Shown here in pieces: positions 35,965-48,907 of a DNA stretch of 64,000 bases. Every line of letters begins with the position of its first letter. The stretch's first letter is position 1. A program made the translations under genes and the position numbers. Source of the stretch: Monomorium pharaonis (taxonomy: Eukaryota; Arthropoda; Insecta; Hymenoptera; Formicidae); the NCBI RefSeq assembly GCF_013373865.1, contig NW_023415801.1, positions 1 to 64,000 of the forward strand, in the 5' to 3' direction. The notes under the pieces were generated by a model. The model searched no databases and was not told where the DNA came from. It saw nothing but the letters and a program-made list of their open reading frames with translations.

Positions 35965-38900
35965 TGTATCCGTATATGTATATTTATATATATATATTTA
36001 TGTATAATGTAAATCATAAACGTATATCTATATATAATTATACATAATTTTATGTGTACGATCAGTATTCAAACTTATATAAAATTATATATAACTATAC
36101 GTACTCGACTTTTGGGGGTAAAATTTCTCACTCAATTAAAACGAGTGTGAACCCGTAATCATATATAACCTAGCCTAGCCTAGCCGCGTCTTAATCCTGT
36201 AAAAACATTATGTGACGATCCTTCGCTACATGAGGCACCCTCGCGCTCGTCTGCCAATGAATGCGCGCCACTACCGATAGGTAGGTTAACTCTCTTATAG
36301 AGAAGGAAATTAATTTTTGCTTGACCTAATCCGCGCGTGCTGCGGGTAGTATATATTATAATATATACTATTTCTTATGATATTTATGTAACTGCATTTT
36401 ACTCCCGAGAGAACCGAGAGTTAAGCCGTCTAACGGGTCTCGGCCGCGCAGTAACTGGCGAGCAAGCGTGCGGCGACGCAGTAAAGTGACTCTTTAATTA
36501 AGATATTCATTCCAAGAAGACATTCTCTCCAAAATAAAAACTGAAAATGTGCACTTCTTGATAAAGAATGAAGAAATTCAGTCTATAAGAGTGAGAAGTA
36601 ACTCAAATTCAAGTGACTCGGCGTGTCACTCTATATTTCGAGTGAGATTTTCACTCGAAAAAAATTTAGAGAGTAATTGTATTATAATATAAGTTTGTGT
36701 ACGAATGCTTATAGCATTAGCCGCGTCCGCCGCTACTCGGCTATTAGAAGGAGAGAGACATCCGTCCTTTTTCTCCAAGGCTGCCACGAAGACGAGCGTT
36801 CAGCGCATTGACGTCTTCTTCTTTAGATTGATACGACACTCATAATTTTTAATTACGATTTTCTTGCTTATCATGCTCACATTATCCCTTACGTGATAAC
36901 CTATCCTATCCATAATAAGTTTTATCGAAATCGTTTATCATCACGTCGTGAATCGTGACCTTTTTTTTTGCGTAATGGGCGGTGAATGAGCGGGGCCTCT
37001 CATCAAGCGTCAACGCGCTAAACGCTCGTCTTCATGGCAGCCTTGGAGAAAAAGCAATCTAATAGCCAAGTAGCGGCGGACGCGGCCGAGCCGGCCCGAG
37101 ACCCGAGACTCGAGGCACGAACGCGACACCGAGTGCCCGCCCCCACCGTCGATGCTGGCGGCCGAAAACTTGCACCACTGATCGGCAGTCGAAACGTCTG
37201 CGCATTATATTAATCAATTAATGTATTAAATTGCGTTCGCGTTGCAATTCGTTTAAACGTATTTAACAATAAACAAAATTAATTTGCACACACATATCTT
37301 AATTGTGCTGACTCTTATTATCCTTCTTGTTTTAATTGAATTACAAGAGCCTAATTATTATTTTTAGTATTAATGTTGGCAATGTTGCTAATTTAAAATA
37401 TATCAACAATAAGAATTACATATAAGAACATTTAGAGTTTATCGGTAGACACGGTAGTGTCTCTGAACGCTGTTCAGAGTCATATGCTACGTCGTACTAG
37501 TGTGAGTTTTTGATTTTTAGATCGATATAATGTACCCCGAAATCATTTCAGTAGCACTTTTGTTTGGTCATAGTGGATTTGCTATATCAAATTTTTAATT
37601 TTTAGCAGTGGATTCAGATTTAGCGACCAAAAAGCTTGTAGGATACCAAGTTTCAATTATTTCCCATTGAAAATTGACGTAGTTACAGATTTTTGTCGCC
37701 TAACGTCTCGTTTTCTCCCACTGTGGGACGTAGAAAAGCGACATTGAAAAGCGACGGACGACGTAAAGGCCCTCACACATGAATTGACATATCCATAACA
37801 TTAAGGTTTCGACGCGTTGCAGAATTGGGCGACCGTAACCGTAACCGGCTGAATCAAGTACGTGAGTGATCGAAACCTTACTCATATGGTAATGTCAGTT
37901 CATGTGTGAGGACCTTAAGATTTATTTCCTTCTCTCTCTCCGGCGTGCTCCTGCGTGTATTCTTATTGGGTCACGTGGGTTAGCCAGTGACTCGTTCTAA
38001 TTGTAAGTGACGTGCAGGACATGCAGGATGAGGTTATAATACAAATTTCGATTGCAAATATGTGTAATATATGAAATTTATATGGTAAATATTCTCGTAT
38101 TGTTATTTTATTATTATACATATATATTAAACATTTAACTGAGCTATGTTACTCTCTGATTCAATTTTACACTGGCGTCGATGAGACAGATAAGATGTGT
38201 GCAACAGTTAAATGTTGCTGTAATTTACAATCGATATGTACAGCTTTTAATCTGCTTTAATAAAACTGTAAATAAATGTTTTTTATAATACTAATTTTTA
38301 TTCTTTGCTTTATTAGTAATGTATGTATAATTACAGGTACCTTGGTGACAAAAGAACTTATCCTTACAACGTTCTCAATATTGCAAACCAATGCACAACT
38401 CTACGTGTCACACCTCATCTATTTAACCACCAGCATCAACAGTGTAAAATTAATTAAACAGAGGGTAACACAACTCAGATTTTACACTGGTGTCGATGAG
38501 ATAGACGAGATGTCGTGCGATATAGAATTGTGGATCAGTTAAATGTTGCTGTAATTGTCAATCAATATTCACAACTTATTAATTAGTTTGAATAAAACTT
38601 TAAATACTAATTTGTATTCTTTACTTTAGTAGTAACGTACATAATTGCCGGTACCTTGGTGACAAAGGATGGTTCTTATCCTTACAACGTTATCAATATT
38701 TAACCGATGCACAACTCTACGTCACACTTCATTTATTTAATCATCAACACCAATGAAAAATTAATTAATCAGTGAGTAACGAGCTCAGATTTTACACTGG
38801 CGTCGATGAGATAGATGAGATGTTGTGTGACATAGAATTGTGGATCGAATAAAATTTTCAATAAATGTTTTTAATAATACTAATTTTTATTCTTTACTTT

Positions 38901-39623
38901 ACTAGTAACGTATATAATTTCCGGTGACAAACCTTGGTGACAAAAGATGGTTCTTATCCTTACAACGTTATCAATATTTAACCGATGAACAAGTCTACGT
39001 CACACCTTATCTATTTAATCATCACCATCAATATATAATTGATTAAATTTAAATTTAAGGAAAAAAATTACATCAATCCAAGATGATCCTTTTAATCAAA
39101 TTCAACTTAAGTGGCCTATAAACACTGCAAAATATATCCGTTATATCCGAAGAAAATTACCTTTTTAAAAAAGGTAAAAAAAAGGCGCCAAATGTATGGT
39201 TTTTCTTTAAGGAAAGAAATAGCAAATCCAAGGTAGGACTTTTGATTAAATTTCACCTGAGTGACATATATAGTATACCTTTATGGTTGGAAAAAATCAC
39301 ATTTGTTTATGTATCAAATAAATCCAAGATAATACTCTTCATCAAATTCAATCAAAATGATACATATAATATAAGTGATATATAGTATACTGTAAAGAAA
39401 CACATCTTACACCTAAGATAAAACTTCATCTAATTTAGCCCAAGTAATATCACAGACCTTCTTATTCCAACCAAAATCTAACTTTAATTATTAAACTAAC
39501 GATTATTTTAAATGAAGAATTACACGCGCACGCATTAACCTTCTCTACAAAAATAATGATATCAGAATATTTTGCACCAAATATAACAATGGATATTTAT
39601 ATGAACTGAAACATCTACTGTAT

Positions 39624-39669
<46 letters not shown>

Positions 39670-40259
39670 TTTTTTTTTTTTTTTTAACGAGGAAGAGGAA
39701 AATCTTCAACCTGACCATCTTGGAAGGATAACTTTTTAGTTATCAACCACCAAGAGGCCAAAGACATCCGGGTGCCCGTACACCCGGATAGTGTGGGATT
39801 CTATGGGGGCACATCGCGGGAGATACTGCCCCCATAGCCTACCCACTAAAAACCTCTTCCTATATTCTGTTCTATCTATTCAGCCCTGATGTTAAAGATA
39901 ATATCTCCCGAAATTTCCGGTAGTAGTAGCGATGCCCAATATTTAGCCAGTATTAGTCATTATACTGTTAATGTATTTTGCTAGTAGGGACATCTCGGTT
40001 TCGACCTGACGATCGGACTCGGAATTCATAGATACTTTAAGCTGCAGTGGACCGGTCGACTTTACTTGGTCGTTCTTCGAGGTTTGCCAAGGTTATCGAG
40101 TAGTAACTAGTAAAAAAATTAAAAATTGACAATAAATTTAAAAAGTTAATAGCTGTTAACTTATAGTATATAGTTAATTTTAAATATTTTAATTTTTTAA
40201 CTGTGACAAGTTATTTTGAAAAATTTAACTTAATATCAACTTGATTAACTTGAACTTAA

Positions 40260-40667
40260 TTAATTAAAAAAATATATCAACTTACCCAAGCCTGAGGTTT
40301 GCGTATTATTGAACTTCTTTTTTAATAAATCCCGGAGAAATTTCTTGCTCGCCTTAGGACTTATAAAGTTCATGTTGTTTAACTCCGGAGCGATAAACAC
40401 ACTCGGCTCTCTTTGCGTCCGTCGCATAAGAGTAGCGGAGTTCAGATCGGGTTGGTAGGCGTTCTGCTCGCCCAGCGGGAGCCACGCTTGCCAGTAGTTA
40501 TTCAGAGAGCCAATGCCATTCTTTTTGGCTGTCGATGACGACGTTGTCGTTGTTTCTTCAGGTACACGAACGGGCATCAATTCGCCATTGCAAATCAATC
40601 CGAGAAACAGCAAGGTGGATAACATTCTCCACTGAGATACCATTCTTCGCTGTAGGCTCAGCATCAT
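40260..40667 (-). CDS. Putative secreted small protein (unit 8 copy)
   Basis: Translation identical to the unit 2 copy. The gene, promoter and MITE of this unit are intact; the interruption by gap and inverted segment begins more than 3 kb to the right, upstream of the gene on its own strand. Confidence 0.65.
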   Translation of the reverse strand: MMLSLQRRMVSQWRMLSTLLFLGLICNGELMPVRVPEETTTTSSSTAKKNGIGSLNNYWQAWLPLGEQNAYQPDLNSATLMRRTQREPSVFIAPELNNMNFISPKASKKFLRDLLKKKFNNTQTSGLGKLIYFFN

Positions 40668-41322
40668 TTTTGTTCTCGTGCTTCTTTTCGTCGAGTTCGG
40701 AAAAGATATCTCAAGATGCTCGCGTCTGAATCTTATTCGCCACGTGTCACTTGTCCACGCGCGTCGTGAGCTATGCGTCTCTGACGAGAGAAACGAAAGC
40801 TACTAAGTCTTCACGACTTTATATACAACGTATATAATCTCTAACGCTAACTCAAACGCAGCACTAAAAACTTCTGCTGACTTCTGACGCAGCCAAACGC
40901 TCCAGCTTCAACGAATGCAGTAGCAGCGGTGGCGACTGTGAAAAGCGACGCGCTTATATACCATACCGAGCTGGCTACCCCGATCCACCATCAGCCAATC
41001 AGAAAGATTACCCGCTCTCTCGACTTTGCGAGAATACTATATGCGTCGCCGCGCGCTTGCTCGCCAGTTACTGCGCGGTGCCGCCGACAGGCGGCTCACC
41101 TCTCGGTTCTCTCGGGAGTAAAATGCAATTATATAAAGACTACCACCCGCAGCACGATTAAGTAATAAGAAAAAATATAACTTTCTTCTCTTTAAGGGAG
41201 TTAACCTACATATAGCGCGGTCGTGCCGAGCGCGAGGGTGCTTCATGTAGAAACGGATCGTCACATAATGCTATTACAGAATTGAGAGAGAGAGAGAAGA
41301 GAGATATATATATATATATATC

Positions 41323-41604
41323 TACACTGAGAAAAAAAATTCTTTCAATCAAGAAAATGCATTTTCTTGAAATAGAATTCTTTGATGCAAACAAATATTT
41401 TTTTACAGCAACTAAACAATGTATGCTAGCAAATAAATATTTTATTCTTTTAAGTAAATCATTTCGTACATTTTTGATTTTGTTCCTCTAAGTAATGATT
41501 TCATGACATCAATAGTATCATTATTAAACTGAAATAAATCATTTCTTTGTAATAAGAAAACCGAGTTTCTTAAATGTATTTAAAGAAATTTTTTTCTCAG
41601 TGTA
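41323..41604. mobile_element. TA-flanked MITE, unit 8
   Basis: Same element with both inverted ends intact; it lies left of the poorly polished part of the unit. Confidence 0.75.
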
Positions 41605-43883
41605 TGTATCCGTATATGTATATTTATATATATATATTTATGTATAATGTAAATCATAAACGTATATCTATATATAATTATACATAATTTTATGTGTACG
41701 ATCAGTATTCAAACTTATATAAAATTATATATAACTATACGTACTCGACTTTTGGGGGTAAAATTTCTCACTCAATTAAAACGAGTGTGAACCCGTAATC
41801 ATATATAACCTAGCCTAGCCTAGCCGCGTCTTAATCCTGTAAAAACATTATGTGACGATCCTTCGCTACATGAGGCACCCTCGCGCTCGTCTGCCAATGA
41901 ATGCGCGCCACTACCGATAGGTAGGTTAACTCTCTTATAGAGAAGGAAATTAATTTTTGCTTGACCTAATCCGCGCGTGCTGCGGGTAGTATATATTATA
42001 ATATATACTATTTCTTATGATATTTATGTAACTGCATTTTACTCCCGAGAGAACCGAGAGTTAAGCCGTCTAACGGGTCTCGGCCGCGCAGTAACTGGCG
42101 AGCAAGCGTGCGGCGACGCAGTAAAGTGACTCTTTAATTAAGATATTCATTCCAAGAAGACATTCTCTCCAAAATAAAAACTGAAAATGTGCACTTCTTG
42201 ATAAAGAATGAAGAAATTCAGTCTATAAGAGTGAGAAGTAACTCAAATTCAAGTGACTCGGCGTGTCACTCTATATTTCGAGTGAGATTTTCACTCGAAA
42301 AAAATTTAGAGAGTAATTGTATTATAATATAAGTTTGTGTACGAATGCTTATAGCATTAGCCGCGTCCGCCGCTACTCGGCTATTAGAAGGAGAGAGACA
42401 TCCGTCCTTTTTCTCCAAGGCTGCCACGAAGACGAGCGTTCAGCGCATTGACGTCTTCTTCTTTAGATTGATACGACACTCATAATTTTTAATTACGATT
42501 TTCTTGCTTATCATGCTCACATTATCCCTTACGTGATAACCTATCCTATCCATAATAAGTTTTATCGAAATCGTTTATCATCACGTCGTGAATCGTGACC
42601 TTTTTTTTTGCGTAATGGGCGGTGAATGAGCGGGGCCTCTCATCAAGCGTCAACGCGCTAAACGCTCGTCTTCATGGCAGCCTTGGAGAAAAAGCAATCT
42701 AATAGCCAAGTAGCGGCGGACGCGGCCGAGCCGGCCCGAGACCCGAGACTCGAGGCACGAACGCGACACCGAGTGCCCGCCCCCACCGTCGATGCTGGCG
42801 GCCGAAAACTTGCACCACTGATCGGCAGTCGAAACGTCTGCGCATTATATTAATCAATTAATGTATTAAATTGCGTTCGCGTTGCAATTCGTTTAAACGT
42901 ATTTAACAATAAACAAAATTAATTTGCACACACATATCTTAATTGTGCTGACTCTTATTATCCTTCTTGTTTTAATTGAATTACAAGAGCCTAATTATTA
43001 TTTTTAGTATTAATGTTGGCAATGTTGCTAATTTAAAATATATCAACAATAAGAATTACATATAAGAACATTTAGAGTTTATCGGTAGACACGGTAGTGT
43101 CTCTGGAACGCTGTTCAGAGGCATATGCTAAGTCTTACTAGTGTGAGTTTTGATTTTTTAGATCCGACGTATAAGATGTACCCCGAAATCAGTTCAGTAG
43201 CACTTTTGTTTGGGTTCAGAGTGGATTTGCTAGTATCAAATTTTTAAATTTTAGCAGTGGATTCAGAAGATTAGCGACCAACAAGCTTGTATGGCATACC
43301 AAAGTTTTCACTTATTTCCCGATTGAAAAGTGACCGTAGCAGTTACAGATTTTTGTCGCCTAACGTCTCGTTTTCTCCCACTGTGGGACGTAGAAAAGCG
43401 ACATTGAAAAGCGACGGACGACGTAAAGGCCCTCACACATGAATGACATATCCATAACATTAAGGTTTCGACGCGTTGCAGAATTGGGCGACCGTAACCG
43501 TAACCGGCTGAATCAAGTACGTGAGTGATCGAAACCTACTCATATGGTATGTCAGTTCATGGTGAGGACCTTAAGATTATTTCCTTCTCTCTCTCCGGCG
43601 TGCTCCTGCGTGTATTCTTATTGGGTCACGTGGGTTAGCCAGTGCCTCGTTCTAATTGTAAGTGACGTGCAGGACATGCAGGATGGAGGTTATAATACAA
43701 AATTTCGTTGCAAAATGTTATATATGAAATTTATATGGTAAATATTCTCGTATTGTTATTTTATTATTATACATATATTTAAACATTTAACTGAGCTATG
43801 TTTTACTCCTCTGATGCAATTTTACCCTGGCGTCGTAACAGATAATATGTGTGCAACAGTTAAATGTTTGCTGTAATTTACAA

Positions 43884-43908
43884 NNNNNNNNNNNNNNNNN
43901 NNNNNNNN
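43884..43908. other. Assembly gap (25 N)
   Basis: Twenty-five unknown bases separate the left part of unit 8 from unrelated sequence. The true gap size is unknown. The last array base before the gap corresponds to unit coordinate about 4113, the same point where the inverted fragment ends at 51995. Confidence 0.98.
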
Positions 43909-45304
43909 TGACGGAGCACGAGAATTGACGAAAAGGTGCATGTTCGTGTCCGCGGAAGAACAGAAACTAGAAATTATTTGTCTTATTGGCGATCGCGTCC
44001 GCTTTCTAGTAACACATTAAATCCGCGGCGAGTTCACACGGCGGAATGTGACAGTTCATGGTTACTGACGCGGCGAGAGTAATAGCAATTTTTGTATTTC
44101 TGCTTTGTACGTATATCGTGAAGGGAATAACGTGGGGGCTGTACCGAATTTGGGCATTTAGGAATGTACTGTTAATGACAAAATACTATATAATCCAACG
44201 GCGGTTATAAAACAATAAATATTTATTAACGGTTTAATTCACTTCACATAACTACACTAAATGGTCAAAAGTTGATTTTATAGTCTTTTGAAAATCGCAT
44301 GTAAATTACTGTCCTATTCACGACTCAATTTCGAGTTTTTCAAATCCGCTATATTGATCCGCCCTTTAAATTTTGAAAGTCTGAGTCAGATTCAGATTCA
44401 GCGACTTTAAATAACCAATGTTTACAAGATTCAAAACAGTATAAAAATATAGTTCCACAAGGTTTTCAATGCGCCAATATCAACGAGCGTCGGCAATATA
44501 AGGGTTTTTTACACCCCTCACCCCCCCCTCAAACATATATATATCTCTCTATATATCTATATATATCTAAAAAACCAACAATACGTGTTCCTTAATTACT
44601 TGCCTTTTGAAAGTTTTTAAATAGATTCTCCTACTTCGATACATCAAAACACTTTTTTGCAAGCAAAAAATAGGTCACTTTAGGGGTAGTTTTGGCCCCC
44701 AATTTTCACTCCACCTCCAATCTACCTAGGCCGATTTCGGTCTTTTACCAAAATAATACTTTCATAACAAAATCATTAAATCGCTCACTAATCTCTAATT
44801 ATCACATTTTTTCATTTTATCTGCCTGCATTTTTGAGGGATCGTTTTAACCCCCTAATATATTTTCCGCCGCTAAAAAAATCGTGTCCCTTAATTTTTCA
44901 TGTTTATAACATATCCCATTTCAGAAAAATCGAGTGACACTTCCGTAGGTTTACTTTTTGAGGTAAGTTTAATATTTTGTGTCATATTTAAATTATTGTT
45001 TAGTTTAAAGAAAAAAAAACTTTATTAAAATTAAACCAGAGGAAGATATTAGAAATTTAAGAAAAAATAGAAGGAGAGTAAGAATAAAAGAGAGTAAAAT
45101 AAAGTAAGATTCAAGTTTACCCATGTATTAAATATAAATAATTACTGATGTACGCAGACTAGAAAGAGGTTATTGTCAAATTAAGAAGAGAGGGGAAAAT
45201 AGAACTGGAGAGAGAAAAGAAGATAGAAAGAAGGGAATTGTATTTTGTAATATGTCGTACATACATACATACTACAGACATAATGACAAAATATTATTCC
45301 CGCT
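43909..45304. other. Non-array segment; no gene supported
   Basis: The only stretch not derived from the unit or a simple repeat. From 43909 to about 44110 it is moderately CpG-rich, with short open frames but none with a recognisable product. Sequence at 44380-44410 (GATTCAGATTCAGCGAC) and the pyrimidine-rich part 44510-44720 look like interspersed repeats. An open frame of 81 residues (44692-44937) has no signal, motif or start context that supports it. From about 45030 to 45240 the strand is purine-rich (AGA/GGA words). Confidence 0.5.
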
Positions 45305-45333
45305 CATCTCTCTCTCTCTCCTCTCTCTCTCTC
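45305..45333. repeat. (CT)n run leading into (ATC)n
   Basis: A short CT dinucleotide run that grades into the ATC trinucleotide array. Confidence 0.85.
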
Positions 45334-45363
45334 CATCATCTCACAACATCATCATCATCATCA

Positions 45364-45395
<32 letters not shown>

Positions 45396-45918
45396 TCATC
45401 ATCATCTCATCATCATCACATCATCATCTCATCAATCATCATCATCATCTCATCATCATCACAATCATCATCATCATCATATCAATCATCATCATCATCA
45501 TCATCAATCAATCATCATCATCATCTCATCATCACATCATCATCATCATCATCATCATCCTCATCATTCATCATAATCATCATCTCATCATCTCATCATC
45601 ATCATATCATCATCATCATCATCAGCAGCATCATCATCATCCATCATCATCATCTCAGCATCATCAATCATCATCATCATCATCACAATCAGCATCACAT
45701 CATCATCAGCTCATCATCAACTCAATCAATCATCATCATCATCAATCATCATCAATCATCCTCATCATCCATCAATCACACATCATCATCACCATCATCA
45801 GCATCATCATCATCATCATCTCATCATCATCATCATCAGCATCATCATCATCATCTCATCATCATCATCATCCATCATCATCTCAGCAGCATCATCATCA
45901 TCATACATCATCACATCT

Positions 45919-45949
<31 letters not shown>

Positions 45950-46077
45950 GCATCATCATCATCATCATCCATCATCATCATCATCATCAATCATCAATCA
46001 TCATCACATCATCATCATCAATCATCATCCTCATCATCATCATCATCATCATCATCCATCATATCATCATCATCACA

Positions 46078-46120
<43 letters not shown>

Positions 46121-46160
46121 ATCACATCATCATCATCATCAAGCATCATATCATATCTCC

Positions 46161-46202
<42 letters not shown>

Positions 46203-46206
46203 CATC

Positions 46207-46241
<35 letters not shown>

Positions 46242-46720
46242 CATCTCATCATCATCATCATCATCATCATCATCACTCATCAGCAATCATCAATCATCAT
46301 CATCACAATCATCATCATCATCATCAATCCTCATATCATCATCATCATCATATCATCATCATCATCAGCAACTCATCATCATCAAATCACATCATCCATC
46401 ATCATCACATCAATCATCATCTCACATCATCATCATCATCATCAATCATCATCATCAGCATCATCATCATCATCATCATCATCATCAGCATCATCATCAA
46501 TCCCTCATCATCATCATCAATCATCATCATCATCATCATCATCACATCATCATCATCATCATCAATCATCTCATCATCATCAAATCTCATCATCATCATC
46601 ATCATCATCAATCATCTCATCCATCTCATCATCATCATCATCATCATCATCATCTCTATCATCATCATCATCATCATCATCATCAATCATCATCATCATC
46701 ATCATCACATCATCAATCCA

Positions 46721-46752
<32 letters not shown>

Positions 46753-46860
46753 GCTCATCCTCATCATCATCATCATCATCAATCAGCATCAATCATCATC
46801 ATCATCATCATCATCATCTCATCAGCATCAGCATCATCATCATCATCATCATCATCATCA

Positions 46861-46934
<74 letters not shown>

Positions 46935-46982
46935 GCATCATCATCATCATCATCAATCATCATCATCATCCTCATCATCATA

Positions 46983-47020
<38 letters not shown>

Positions 47021-47355
47021 ATCACATCATCATCATCATCATCATCATCATCACTCATCATCAACATTCATCAATCATCTCAAGCACATCACATCATCAC
47101 AGCATCATCATCATCATCAATCATCACATATCAATCATCATCATCATCAATCATCATCATCAGCATCATCTCAATCATCATCTCTCATATCATCATCATC
47201 ACATCATATCATCATCATCATCATCATCACACATATCATCATCCTCTCATCATCATCATCATCATCAAACAATCATCTCATCATCATCTCATCATCATCA
47301 TCATCATCACATCATCAGCATCAAATCTCTCAATCATCATCATCATCATCATCTC

Positions 47356-47389
<34 letters not shown>

Positions 47390-47409
47390 TCATCATCATC
47401 ATCAATCTC

Positions 47410-47441
<32 letters not shown>

Positions 47442-47554
47442 ATCATCATCTCATCAATCATCATCATCATCATCAGCATCATCATCATCTCTCATCATCA
47501 TCATCATCATCATCATCATTCAATCATCATATCAATCATCATCATCATTCATCA

Positions 47555-47595
<41 letters not shown>

Positions 47596-47911
47596 ATCAT
47601 CATCATCATCATCTCATCATCATCATCAATCATCCTCATCATCATCATCATCATCAATCATCAATCATCATCATCGATCATCATCATCATCATCATCCTA
47701 TCATCTCATCAGCATCATCATCATCACATCATCATCATCATCATCATCAATCATCATCTCATCATCATCATCATCATCACATCATCATCATCATCATCAT
47801 CAGCATCAATCATCATCACATCACATCATCATATCATCATCTCATCATCATCATCATCATCATCCTCATCATCATATCATCATCAGCACATCATCTCTCA
47901 TCCTATCATCA

Positions 47912-47943
<32 letters not shown>

Positions 47944-47948
47944 CATCA

Positions 47949-47979
<31 letters not shown>

Positions 47980-48015
47980 CATCAGCATCATCAGCATCAT
48001 CATCTCATCATCATC

Positions 48016-48052
<37 letters not shown>

Positions 48053-48230
48053 CATCAATCATCATCATCATCAGCATCATATCATCATCAATCATCATCA
48101 TCACATCATCATCATCATTCATCATCATCATCATCATCATCATCCTCATCATCATCATCATCATCATGCATCATCCATCATCATCATCATCTCATCATCA
48201 TCATCATCTCATCATCATCATCCATCATCA

Positions 48231-48265
<35 letters not shown>

Positions 48266-48430
48266 GCAGCATCATCATCAACATCAATCCATCATCATCA
48301 TCATCACATCATCAATCCATCATCATCATCATCATCAATCATCATCATCATCATCAGCATCATCATCATCAATCATCATCATCATCATCATCAATCATCA
48401 TCATCATCATCTCATCATCATCTCACATCA

Positions 48431-48499
<69 letters not shown>

Positions 48500-48542
48500 T
48501 CATCATCATCATCATCATCATCATCATGATTCATCATCATCA

Positions 48543-48604
<62 letters not shown>

Positions 48605-48691
48605 CATCAATCAATCATCATCATCATCATCTCATCATCATCATCATCAGCATCATCATCATCTCATCATCATCACATCTCATCATCATCA

Positions 48692-48741
<50 letters not shown>

Positions 48742-48786
48742 ATCATCATCATCATCATCAGTCTTGGCTATCATCATGGGGCGGGT

Positions 48787-48821
<35 letters not shown>

Positions 48822-48907
48822 ATCATCTCATCTATCATCATCATCATCACATCATCATCAAATCATCATCATATCATCCTCCATCATCATCATCATCATC
48901 ATCAGCA
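45334..48907. repeat. (ATC)n / (GAT)n microsatellite, about 3.6 kb
   Basis: An ATC/TCA trinucleotide array with frequent single-base losses and CAGC or CACA interruptions. Open frames across it (poly-Ser/His/Ile on plus, poly-Met/Asp on minus) are by-products of the repeat. The irregular spacing of interruptions fits indel errors in long reads as well as real imperfections. A short non-repeat island (CTTGGCTATCATCATGGGGCGGG) at about 48763-48785 breaks it near its right end. Confidence 0.92.

Larger units (their letters stand above)
34110..39749. repeat. Array unit 7 (first with the 52 bp deletion)
   Basis: Complete 5640 bp unit. It is shorter because 52 bp of the third ~310 bp repeat are missing at 38846/38847. 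The deletion joins GTGGATC directly to GAATAAAA, with TC shared by both edges. The same junction is seen in the right part of unit 8 and in units 9 and 10. Confidence 0.96.
39750..43883. repeat. Array unit 8, left part (stops at the gap)
   Basis: Direct-orientation unit that follows the consensus until about 43100 and then shows many small indels and substitutions up to the N gap. It stops after the sequence AATTTACAA, unit coordinate about 4113. Its right part appears to be 51996-53400. Left part plus right part plus about 116 missing bases gives roughly one normal unit length. Confidence 0.92.

Noticed and set aside
45238..46904. Long open frames rich in Ser, His and Ile (up to 550 codons) and the poly-Met/Asp frames on the other strand
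   Set aside because: They are translations of the (ATC)n microsatellite in shifting frames; there is no start context, domain or non-repeat coding sequence.
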